This document shows positions 57,111 to 64,000 of a stretch of 64,000 nt of DNA, piece after piece. Within the stretch, counting starts at the first letter, position 1; each line of letters opens with the position of its first letter. A program made the position numbers and the translations under genes. Source of the stretch: Oscillospiraceae bacterium (GTDB lineage: Bacteria; Bacillota; Clostridia; Lachnospirales; Lachnospiraceae); the NCBI GenBank assembly GCA_021771715.1, contig JAETOO010000001.1, forward strand, positions 186,001 to 250,000, written 5' to 3'. The notes under the pieces were generated by a model. The model was given only the letters and a program-made list of their open reading frames with translations. It did not search any database and was not told the origin of the DNA.

Positions 57111-58302
57111 CGCACACCTGGAAGATATAAAATTTCAGGTAATACGACTCGTCCGCTGCCCACAGGATCGGGTGGTCCGGGGCCTGGGTGCCAAACTCGA
57201 CCTGGCGAAGACGGCGGTGGACATTGTGCGCCGCCTGGCCGATGGTCTGCGTGAACAGCTCGTACGTCATAAAGTGCGAGCACGAGCAGGTCGCGAGATA
57301 ACCGCCGTCCTTCACGAGCTTCATCCCGCGCAGGTTGATTTCCCGGTAGCCCTTTATGGCATTCTTGACGGAGCTGCGCGACTTGGTGAACGCAGGCGGA
57401 TCGAGGATCACCAGGTCAAACTTCTCTCCCTTCGCCTCCAGCTCTGGCAGCAGCTCAAAGACGTCGGCGCAGACAAACTGCACGCGATCCTCCAGGCCGT
57501 TGAGCCGCGCGTTGACCCGCGCCTGGTCGACGCCCAGCTGCGACGCGTCGACGCCCAGCACGCTCGCAGCCCCGGCCATCCCCGCGTTCAATGCAAAGCT
57601 CCCCGTATGGGTGAAGCAGTCGAGCACCCGCGCACCCGGGCAGAGGCGGCGGATCGCCTGGCGGTTGTACTTCTGATCGAGGAAAAAGCCGGTCTTCTGC
57701 CCTTCCTTCACATCGACCTGGTAGCGCACGCCGTTCTCCACAATCTCGACCAGCGTATCGAACTCGGGCCCGAGAAAGCCCTTCGTGCGCTCCATGCCCT
57801 CCTGCTCGCGCACCTTCGCGTCGCTGCGCTCATAGACGCCGCGGATCGTCACGCCGTCCTCCAGGAGCACCTCTCGCACCAGCGCCAGAATCGTCTCCTT
57901 CATGCGGTCAATCCCCAGCGCCAGCGACTGGACGACCAGCACATCCGAGAACTTGTCCACCACCAGGCCCGGCAGGAAATCCGCCTCGCCGAAGATCAGA
58001 CGGCAGCTCGACGTGTCCACCGTCTTTTTCCGGTACTCCCACGCATCCTTCACACGCATTTTCAGGAATTCCCGGTCAATCTCCTGGTGGACATTCCGCG
58101 TCATCATCCGGATCCGGATCTTTGAGCGCCGGTTGATAAACCCGCGCCCAAGCGGATACCCGTCAAAATCGTGCACCAGCACGATGTCCCCGTCCGCAAA
58201 GCTTCCGGCGACACTCTCGATCTCATTGTCATAGATCCACGCGCCGCCCGCCTTCAGCGTGCGGCCCTCTCCCCTCTTCAGGGTGGCAACTGCCATGCTC
58301 AT
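57100..58302 (-). CDS. RlmI-like class I rRNA methyltransferase (PUA domain)
   Basis: About 400 residues from MSMAVATLKRGEGRTLKAGG at 58302 (AGGAGA eight bases before); an in-frame start at 58338 is weaker. An N-terminal PUA domain (GGAWIYDNEIESVAGSFADG) precedes a central RlmI-type domain (RLIFGEADFLPGLVVDKFSD) and a Rossmann methyltransferase domain with VLDCFTHTGSFALNAGMAGA and the DLVILDPPAFTKSRSS active-site motif. RlmI forms m5C at C1962 of 23S rRNA; other members may modify other positions. It has its stop at the junction with the AT-rich fragment. Confidence 0.92.
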   Translation of the reverse strand: MSMAVATLKRGEGRTLKAGGAWIYDNEIESVAGSFADGDIVLVHDFDGYPLGRGFINRRSKIRIRMMTRNVHQEIDREFLKMRVKDAWEYRKKTVDTSSCRLIFGEADFLPGLVVDKFSDVLVVQSLALGIDRMKETILALVREVLLEDGVTIRGVYERSDAKVREQEGMERTKGFLGPEFDTLVEIVENGVRYQVDVKEGQKTGFFLDQKYNRQAIRRLCPGARVLDCFTHTGSFALNAGMAGAASVLGVDASQLGVDQARVNARLNGLEDRVQFVCADVFELLPELEAKGEKFDLVILDPPAFTKSRSSVKNAIKGYREINLRGMKLVKDGGYLATCSCSHFMTYELFTQTIGQAAHNVHRRLRQVEFGTQAPDHPILWAADESYYLKFYIFQVCDEK

Positions 58303-58394
58303 ATCGCTACTCTCCTGTCCACTATTTTCTGTCTGCACACTACAGACGCCTTACACATCCTTAAGATGCAGGAACCTCCAGGTACTGCTTATCC

Positions 58395-58721
58395 TTAGTC
58401 GTCCATGTACTGTCTGGCTTCGTCCTGGTCCAGGGAAAATTCCTTCATCACCTCTGCCAGGATCTCCGGTTCCGGCATGTTCTGACGCCGATAAATCCGA
58501 ATCATCGTACGGATACCTCCTTGCTTTTCCCCTTGCTTTTCCCCTTGCTTCTTTCCTTGCTTTTCTCCCTCCTGATACGCCAGTTTTTTCTCATTCGCCT
58601 TATGGATCTCGTAGTCATATCCCGTCAATATCATCTCCGTCACCTCCGCCCGATGTCTCCGCAAAAATTCATCCAGCACTCCGTGATCAATACAATCCTG
58701 CACAGTAGCGTCCTCAGTCAT
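58395..58721 (-). pseudogene. Duplicated C-terminal part of the Rpn nuclease gene (copy 2)
   Basis: A 108-residue frame almost identical to the last third of the intact Rpn gene: VQDCIDHGVLDEFLRRHRAE, then MILTGYDYEIHKANEKKLAY and the end SLDQDEARQYMDD. Its linker has additional GEKQG-type repeats (GEKQGKKQGEKQGEKQG) that are absent from the intact gene. It overlaps the end of the intact gene by eight bases, so the two sit as a tandem array. It has a possible start (MTEDATVQD) and could be translated, but it lacks the nuclease domain. Confidence 0.8.
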
Positions 58722-59574
58722 CCATATACCGTCTGGCTTCGTCCTGATCCAGGGAAAATTCCTTCATCACCTCTGCCAGTATCTCCGACTCCGGCATGTT
58801 CTGACGCCGATAAATCCGAATCATCGTACGGATACCTCCCTCCTGATACGCCAGCTTTTTCTCATTCGCCTTGTGGATCTCGTAGTCATATCCCGTCAAT
58901 ATCATCTCCGTCACCTCCGCCCGATGTCTCCGCAAAAATTCATCCAGCACTCCGTGATCAATACAATCCTGCACGGCGGCATCCACCGCCTCCCTCAGCG
59001 CCTTCCCGGACGACAGCTCCTTCCGGATGCGGTCGATGAGAATGGAGTAATCCCGCAGCTTCCGGCACTGCGACAGGATCTGCTGATTGTATCCGCAGTT
59101 CACATTAAGATACGTCGCAATACACTCCACGGCCGGCACCTCTCCCTCCCGCTTCGGAAACGAATCAGAGAGCCGCACCTCCATTCGCTCGCCGATCTCT
59201 TTCGTCCCGTTGAAAAATACGACATACTTCGGCAGCGGAAGAGGCACTTTGCCCTCTCCGTAGATATCCAGCTCGCGCTTCGCCACATATCCCTGGTAGA
59301 GCTGCGAAAAGTAAAAGAAGCCCCGCAGCGGCATATTCGGATTCCACGTGCTCTGCGCTTCGTACAGGCTGAGGCAGTCCTCGATCAGGAAGGAAATATC
59401 ATTTTTCATTCCCATGTACAGGACATCCTCGATCGTGTTCACCTCCAGAAGCTCCGGGTTCGAATAATCTGAGCCATTGATCGCATTGTACAGGCTCAGC
59501 AGCTCCTTCTTCTCGCTGAAAATCATGCGGAACAGGCTGTCTTTATATTTGCGGTTTATAGTTCCATTGTGCAT
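58714..59574 (-). CDS. Rpn-family recombination-promoting nuclease / putative transposase
   Basis: A 286-residue protein of the Rpn (PDDEXK, formerly transposase_31-like) family, starting MHNGTINRKYKDSLFRMIFS. The nuclease core contains the typical KDSLFRMIF, SFLIEDCLSLYEAQSTWNPN (with the E-Q/S element of the PD-(D/E)XK fold) and GYVAKRELDIYGEGKVPLPL. The C-terminal region is helical (YDYEIHKANEKKLAYQEGGI). Rpn proteins are DNA endonucleases that raise recombination, and can act as phage defence with internal start products. Two additional copies of its 3' end flank it, one on each side. Confidence 0.88.
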   Translation of the reverse strand: MHNGTINRKYKDSLFRMIFSEKKELLSLYNAINGSDYSNPELLEVNTIEDVLYMGMKNDISFLIEDCLSLYEAQSTWNPNMPLRGFFYFSQLYQGYVAKRELDIYGEGKVPLPLPKYVVFFNGTKEIGERMEVRLSDSFPKREGEVPAVECIATYLNVNCGYNQQILSQCRKLRDYSILIDRIRKELSSGKALREAVDAAVQDCIDHGVLDEFLRRHRAEVTEMILTGYDYEIHKANEKKLAYQEGGIRTMIRIYRRQNMPESEILAEVMKEFSLDQDEARRYMDD

Positions 59575-59749
59575 ACAATTCCTCCTCTATTTTACTACGA
59601 TCCGCGGTTGTATGCAACCATTCTATCACACGCCCTGTTAAAGTCAATACATATATTATGAATGTTATATATAGCTTTTTATGATATTATGCTATTATAT
59701 GTTGTATTATGAATCAGCAAAATTGAGAACTAAAATTTAATGATACAGA

Positions 59750-59821
59750 ACTTGTAGACAAGCGATTTGGAGCTTTCGGACGGTCCTGCTGTCTTCTCAT
59801 CCGGGTCGGCTGAACTGTAAC
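59750..59821. repeat. MITE-like element, copy 3 (right half only)
   Basis: Aligns with the right arm of copy 2 (51511-51581) from TTGTAGACAAGCGATTTGGA onward, and ends in GGCTGAACTGTAAC (59808-59821), the exact right end of copy 1. The left half is missing. Confidence 0.75.
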
Positions 59822-59836
59822 GATCTGACAGCACAA

Positions 59837-59879
59837 TGCCCGGCGTGCAGGATGCACAAAACATCCTGCACGCCGGGCA
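59837..59879. repeat. Perfect 18-bp stem hairpin beside repeat copy 3
   Basis: TGCCCGGCGTGCAGGATG (59837-59854) and its complement (59862-59879) surround a 7-base loop. There is no T tract on either strand. It lies 16 bp after the terminal repeat; similar hairpins adjoin the left ends of copies 1 and 2. Confidence 0.8.
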
Positions 59880-59933
59880 GCCTTCTCCTGTCCTGTCTTC
59901 TTTTTCTACATTCGAATCCGCACGACAGCGCCC

Positions 59934-60176
59934 TCAGTCATCCATATACCGTCTGGCTTCGTCCTGATCCAGGGAAAATTCCTTCATCACCTCTGCCAGT
60001 ATCTCTGACTCCGGCATGTCCTGACGCCGATAAATCCGAATCATCGTACGGATACCTCCTTGCTTTTCTCCTTCCTGATACGCCAGCTTTTTCTCATTCG
60101 CCTTATGGATCTCGTAGTCATATCCCGTCAATATCATCTCCGTCACCTCCGCCCGATGTCTCGATGCCTGAATCAT
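59934..60176 (-). pseudogene. Duplicated C-terminal part of the Rpn nuclease gene (copy 3)
   Basis: An 80-residue frame (RHRAEVTEMILTGYDYEIHK to SLDQDEARRYMDD) nearly identical to the C-terminal end of the intact Rpn gene, with one EKQG linker unit. The N-terminal nuclease region is absent; the homology begins at the HRAEV segment. It lies 24 bp downstream of the DUF3786 gene on the same strand. Presumably non-functional, although it may encode a short peptide. Confidence 0.8.
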
Positions 60177-60200
60177 CCGGCGCCTTGTGAGCGCTATCTT

Positions 60201-60995
60201 TTATTCTCTCATCCCCATGAGCTCCTTCAGCCGCTTCAGCAGATGTCCCATGACGTAGTACGTCGTCTCAAAATGCATAAAATCAAGCGTCCGCCGATCC
60301 CAGAGCAGCATGATCACCGGCTCGAACTCCTCATCGCCGTCCCAGAACTGGACGATCACCGGGAAAAACGGAAACAGTCGGAGCTTGTAGCACGCGTCTG
60401 CGCTCGCGGGAACGGACTGCTGTTCTCCGCCCAGGGCTCTGCAGGCATTCTTCAGCTCCTCCACATGGCCGGAAAAAGCTTTCGCGTACGAGCGCGTCAT
60501 CCTGTCGGGGCTCGGACTGCTCATCGTCACCTGGAGTGACTGCACCGGACACCACTCTCCGGACAGCTGCGGCTGTTCCTTAGAGCAGCACAGAATATCG
60601 TAAATCGACATAACCACTTCAAAATCCAGGCAAGAAGTGTATCCCTCCCGACTAATCCTGTCATTTACTTCTCCCTGCACAAACTGCCTGACCTGGCCGT
60701 TCGTCTCTGATTGCACGCTCCGTCCAATCTGACTCTCTTCCTCCGCCTGTACATCAAGTCGATCTCTCTGGCCTTCTCTCTCCGCCTGTCCCTCGCGTCG
60801 CCCTATCCGCCCGCTGGGTAGTCCGAAGACCTCGATCGCCCCCGTCGCGCGCACGATCCGATAATGTCTGCCGACAAATTCGATATAGAGATACTCCGTG
60901 TCGTGCTCCAGCCCAAATTTCCGGATCAACAGTTCCTGATCGTAGTTTTGGAAGAGTTCCTGTGCAATATATACCTGCTTCACATAATTATCCAT
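60201..60995 (-). CDS. DUF3786-domain protein with a charged insert
   Basis: A 264-residue protein starting MDNYVKQVYIAQELFQNYDQ. The DUF3786 features are the central EVVMSIYDILCCS and PASADACYKLRLFPFFPVIV followed by FWDGDEEFEPVIMLLWDRRT, and the final MHFETTYYVMGHLLKRLKEL. About residues 62-118 form a polar, Glu/Gln/Arg-rich insert (GRREGQAEREGQRDRLDVQA) with weak repeats that is not part of the normal domain. DUF3786 proteins occur in anaerobes, sometimes beside corrinoid proteins; function is unknown. It ends six bases before the transporter gene on the coordinate scale, so the transporter gene lies directly upstream in transcription. Confidence 0.82.
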   Translation of the reverse strand: MDNYVKQVYIAQELFQNYDQELLIRKFGLEHDTEYLYIEFVGRHYRIVRATGAIEVFGLPSGRIGRREGQAEREGQRDRLDVQAEEESQIGRSVQSETNGQVRQFVQGEVNDRISREGYTSCLDFEVVMSIYDILCCSKEQPQLSGEWCPVQSLQVTMSSPSPDRMTRSYAKAFSGHVEELKNACRALGGEQQSVPASADACYKLRLFPFFPVIVQFWDGDEEFEPVIMLLWDRRTLDFMHFETTYYVMGHLLKRLKELMGMRE

Positions 60996-61001
60996 CGCAT
61001 C

Positions 61002-62243
61002 CTACCTCGCGTTCAGCTTCGCCGCCTTCCAGAACAGCACGAACCCGATCACGAACATCACTGAAATCATGGCCACGCCCAGATTCGCCACACCGGTGAG
61101 CTGCGCCATCAGGCCGACCAGCATCGTCCCCATGAAAGATGCGCCCTTACCGCAGATGTCATAGATGCCAAAATACTCGCCCGACTTCTCCGCCGGTATG
61201 ATCTTTGCAAAATACGAGCGCGACAGCGCCTGAATCGCCCCCTGGAACATTCCGACGCAAACCGCCAGCAGCCAGAACTCCCACTGTTTATCAAGCTGGA
61301 TCGCAAACAGCGCGATCGCCGTGTACGCCGCTATGCAGACCTTGATCAGCAGCGCCGTCTCATATTTTTTAGAGAGCTTTCCGAAAATCAGCGCAAACGG
61401 GAACGCCACGATCTGAGTCACCAGCAGCGCCAGCAAGAGCCCCTGCGAATCCAGCCCCAGCGCGCTTCCGTAAGCCGTCGCCATCTCGATAATCGTATAC
61501 ACGCCGTCGATAAAAAAGAAGAATGCCAGCAGATACATGAAAATATGCTTCTGTCCGCGGATGTCCTTCAGCGTCGCCGCCAGGCGGCCGAAGCTGTTTC
61601 TGATCGGATGCGCCGGCATCTCCACGAAATTTTTCTGCTCATAATTTTTCAGAAGCGGAACCGTGACGCCGAACCACCACGCGGCATTCAGGAAAAACGC
61701 GATCATCATCGCCGTACTCATCGTGATTCCGATCTTATCGTACAGCAGTACAAACACAAGAGAAATCACAAACGGGATGCAGCTTCCGATATAGCCCCAC
61801 GCGTAGCCCTGCGAGGATACCACATCCATGCGCTCCTCGTTTGTCACGTCGACCAGCATCGAATCGTAAAAGATCAGGCTCGCGTTGTAGCCGACCTTTG
61901 CAATCACGAACACCGCGAGAAACACCACCCACGAGGTCGGAAACGCCAGCGCAGCACATCCGATCACGCCGACCATCATCGTAACCGTAAACAGTGGCTT
62001 TTTGTAGCCCTTCGTGTCCGCAACCGAGCCCAGCACCGGCCCGATCAGGGCTACCAGCACCGTCGCGACCGACGCCGCATACCCCCAGTACGCAAGATAA
62101 TCCACCTCCGAGATCCCCGCGTTGCCCGCCAGATAATTGAAATAGATCGGGATGATCGTCGAGACCAGCAGAATAAATGCCGAGTTTCCCACGTCATATA
62201 AGATCCAGTATTTCTCCAGCTTCGTCAATTTCGTCTTGTCCAT
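61002..62243 (-). CDS. MFS transporter of the UMF1/Atg22-like family
   Basis: A 413-residue protein with about eleven to twelve membrane helices, beginning MDKTKLTKLEKYWILYDVGN. The opening DVGNSAFILLVSTIIPIYF, the loop between helices 2 and 3 (GPVLGSVADTKGYKKPLFTV) and the later SRSYFAKIIPAEKSGEYFGI are diagnostic for UMF1 (unknown MFS family 1), related to fungal Atg22. The substrate is not known for bacterial members; amino acid export has been suggested by analogy with Atg22. It is probably cotranscribed with the DUF3786 gene. Upstream (62244-62381) the gap holds short irregular ATTCGAT-like repeats. Confidence 0.92.
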   Translation of the reverse strand: MDKTKLTKLEKYWILYDVGNSAFILLVSTIIPIYFNYLAGNAGISEVDYLAYWGYAASVATVLVALIGPVLGSVADTKGYKKPLFTVTMMVGVIGCAALAFPTSWVVFLAVFVIAKVGYNASLIFYDSMLVDVTNEERMDVVSSQGYAWGYIGSCIPFVISLVFVLLYDKIGITMSTAMMIAFFLNAAWWFGVTVPLLKNYEQKNFVEMPAHPIRNSFGRLAATLKDIRGQKHIFMYLLAFFFFIDGVYTIIEMATAYGSALGLDSQGLLLALLVTQIVAFPFALIFGKLSKKYETALLIKVCIAAYTAIALFAIQLDKQWEFWLLAVCVGMFQGAIQALSRSYFAKIIPAEKSGEYFGIYDICGKGASFMGTMLVGLMAQLTGVANLGVAMISVMFVIGFVLFWKAAKLNAR

Positions 62244-62381
62244 AGTTCCCGCTCCCTCCTTTTTCCGTTCATACCACGTTCGATTTTATTCTATCCGACC
62301 ATGTCATTTCCGATTATGCTACATTCGATCGTACCTTTTTCGATGATATCCTTTTGAATCGTACCTTTTTAATCACACCTC

Positions 62382-63470
62382 TCAGCTAAAGGTCCGGTCA
62401 AAGCGCTCCGGCAGACGCGCTCCTGTGCACACGCTCTCATCCAGGCACGCGATCATGCGCAGCGCGATCTCCACCGACGCATCGTACCGCAGCTTCAATC
62501 CCGCGTTTGACTCGGCACAGTTCGGATTGTCGAAGCGCTGCAGCATCACGCCGTTCAGCTGCGGGTACACACCGGCCAGCTTCATCACCGTGTTGATCAT
62601 ATCCTGCTTCAGCGGCTGCGGGGCGGTCAGGAATTTTTTGATCGCCCTCAGATCCTTCAAGGAGCGCCGGATCGTCGCTACCGTCAGATATCGCCTGCCT
62701 GTATTTTCGCATTCTCCCGGATCTTCGTTCTCCACAAAGTTTCGGCTGACTCCTTGTTTCCCACTCTCCTCCGGATTTCTGTCCATTCCGAATTCTCTGC
62801 TCTCCTCCGCATCCAGGTCATACTCTACCCCCTGGACCTCTTCCTCGGCCCAGGCGCTCTTCTTTCGAAAACGCCTCCGGACCCTGCTCACCCCTGTGAT
62901 CTGTGAATCGCGCAGCTGCCAATCCTTCCGCTGCTCCTTTAGCCGGTCTTTCAACCGCTCCACCGCCTCGGGCTCCCGCATTTTCACCGGGTAGAAGGGC
63001 TGGATCGACCGCGCCGTCTCCTCGTCGGTCGGCACGAGCGTATCGAGCGGAAACGCGACCGGATCACGGCCGTCGAGCCGCAGCAGGAGCTTCTCAAACT
63101 CCGCCTCGATTTCCAGATGCTGCACGCCGCTCTCCTGAATCATCTCCTCCACGTACGGATGACACTCGCTGTCGAGAACAAAATGGCACAGGAACCCCAG
63201 CAGGTACGCATACTCTCCGCTGTCCCGGCCCGTCTCCTGTATGACCTTTACCGCATGCCGGAAAAACGGGTATGCCGACACCTGATGCAGATGCTCCCCA
63301 AACCGCACAACCTTGTTGTTCGTGTGCGCTCCGTAGAAAAAGAAAATATCCGGTCCCTGCAGCCCGATCTGATACTGCCTGTCATATTTCTCTATGAGTT
63401 CTCTCAATTCCCCGTCCAGCCGTCCCGACACCTCACGGCCAAACCGCTCATGCGCATACAATGCCGGCAT
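62382..63470 (-). CDS. Zinc-dependent phospholipase C family protein with a long insert
   Basis: A 362-residue protein starting MPALYAHERFGREVSGRLDG. Histidine motifs of the family are present: ALYAHERFG at the N-terminus, QGPDIFFFYGAHTNNKVVRF, YLLGFLCHFVLDSECHPYVE. The core matches the Zn_dep_PLPC family, in which many members are non-secreted and of unknown substrate. There is no signal peptide. About residues 195-270 (VRRRFRKKSAWAEEEVQGVE onward) are a low-complexity charged insert not seen in normal ~290-residue members. No operon partner is visible. Confidence 0.86.
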   Translation of the reverse strand: MPALYAHERFGREVSGRLDGELRELIEKYDRQYQIGLQGPDIFFFYGAHTNNKVVRFGEHLHQVSAYPFFRHAVKVIQETGRDSGEYAYLLGFLCHFVLDSECHPYVEEMIQESGVQHLEIEAEFEKLLLRLDGRDPVAFPLDTLVPTDEETARSIQPFYPVKMREPEAVERLKDRLKEQRKDWQLRDSQITGVSRVRRRFRKKSAWAEEEVQGVEYDLDAEESREFGMDRNPEESGKQGVSRNFVENEDPGECENTGRRYLTVATIRRSLKDLRAIKKFLTAPQPLKQDMINTVMKLAGVYPQLNGVMLQRFDNPNCAESNAGLKLRYDASVEIALRMIACLDESVCTGARLPERFDRTFS

Positions 63471-63577
63471 ATTCCCACCTCCGTCTGTCTTTTTCTAACC
63501 AACTCATGCCACCTGGTCCTCATCACTTTTTGCAGGCTGGTTTCTATTTAAGCAATTTTCTCCTATGCCACCGCGTT

Positions 63578-64000
63578 TCAGCTCTCCCCGGCCTCCAGCA
63601 GTGCCGCGTAGATCTCCCGCTTCGACACGCCGCGGTCCTTCGCCGCCTGCTTCATCGCCTCCTTGCGGTCCATGCCCTGCGCGATGTACCGGTCGACGTG
63701 CTCCTGCACGGTCAGCTCCTCGAAGGCTCTGCGCGCCTCCTCCTGCAGCTGGGCACGGCTGCGGCCTTCCATGACAATCACACACTCGCCCTTCGGTTCG
63801 TTCGCCTCATAATACGCGGCCGCCTCCCGCAGCGTCGTCAGAAAAACCGTCTCATGCTTCTTCGTCAGCTCCCGGCAGACCGTGATCCGCCGGTCTCCCA
63901 GCGCTTCCAAAAGCTCACCGAGCGTCCGGACCAGCCGGTGCGGCGCCTCATACAGAATCGTCGTGCGCGTCTCTTCCTTCAGCTCCTCCAAAATCTGCTG
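63578..64000 (-). CDS. rsmI: 16S rRNA (cytidine-1402-2'-O)-methyltransferase RsmI, C-terminal part
   Basis: The frame is open to the window edge, so the N-terminal part is missing. The visible ~140 residues match RsmI: EELKEETRTTILYEAPHRLV, RTLGELLEALGDRRITVCRE, LTKKHETVFLTTLREAAAYY, GECVIVMEG, and a C-terminal helical extension (YIAQGMDRKEAMKQAAKDRG) with VSKREIYAALL. RsmI adds the 2'-O-methyl to C1402 in the decoding centre. The end of the protein is normal. Confidence 0.95.
   Translation of the reverse strand, partial: QQILEELKEETRTTILYEAPHRLVRTLGELLEALGDRRITVCRELTKKHETVFLTTLREAAAYYEANEPKGECVIVMEGRSRAQLQEEARRAFEELTVQEHVDRYIAQGMDRKEAMKQAAKDRGVSKREIYAALLEAGES

Noticed and set aside
59837-59879. 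Rho-independent terminator
   Set aside because: The stem is perfect but no T tract follows on either strand; listed as a repeat hairpin instead.
62244-62381. Repeated ATTCGAT/TCGTACC-like words upstream of the UMF1 transporter
   Set aside because: Too short and irregular to define a repeat or operator by eye.

Overview
The window looks like a chromosomal segment of a high-GC member of the Clostridia, most likely Lachnospiraceae. The grounds are the gdpP-rplI-dnaB order, Gram-positive type promoters and GGAGG ribosome binding sites, LPXTG pili with a class C sortase, and many families typical of gut clostridia (TIGR03915/TIGR03916, DUF1858, DUF3783, DUF3786, ROK and WYL regulators). Family names come from reading the protein sequences; no database search was possible. 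Most genes lie on the minus strand.

Left part (1-12.5 kb): a two-gene DNA metabolism/repair pair (TIGR03916 radical SAM protein and TIGR03915 partner) sits behind a promoter carrying three LexA-like SOS boxes. A small AT-rich patch follows with an IS200-type transposase relic and an MntA-HepT toxin-antitoxin pair. Then come a ROK repressor, DUF1858, a 2[4Fe-4S] ferredoxin, a 40/80-bp tandem repeat, a MerR regulator, the gdpP-rplI-dnaB cluster and a small alarmone synthetase.

Middle part (12.5-27.5 kb): a 1.9-kilo-residue surface adhesin (thioester domain, about ten SpaA/Cna-B type domains, SPRTG sorting motif), a DfsB-like protein, a WYL regulator, a DUF3783 protein, a phosphoesterase, an unusual ParB-like/BMP fusion, a lone AAA ATPase, a secreted Cys/His repeat protein and a MATE pump. 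Several ordinary genes here carry in-frame 33-45 bp tandem repeats.

Island and pilus locus (27.5-50 kb): AT-rich cargo modules alternate with copies of the 3' part of a sortase gene. The order is a DUF262/DUF3696/unknown trio, sortase relic A, a three-gene Panacea operon, sortase relic B, a LytTR regulator with a divergent SH3 membrane protein, and then the intact sortase. The intact sortase ends a pilus operon (signal peptidase, 3385-residue adhesin, pilin, class C sortase). A divergent LytTR gene, with a PAS domain cut off by an in-frame UAG, probably controls the operon.

Right part (50-64 kb): metabolic and signalling genes (sialidase/GH93-like protein, GGDEF/HD-GYP protein, GH88 hydrolase, SGNH hydrolase, MBL hydrolase, RlmI-like methyltransferase, Rpn nuclease with two extra copies of its C-terminal end, DUF3786, UMF1-type transporter, zinc-dependent phospholipase C family protein, and the 3' end of rsmI). 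A palindromic MITE-like repeat with GTTACAGTTCAGCC ends occurs at three places (11.3, 51.2 and 59.8 kb). I saw no rRNA, tRNA, CRISPR array or intact transposase.
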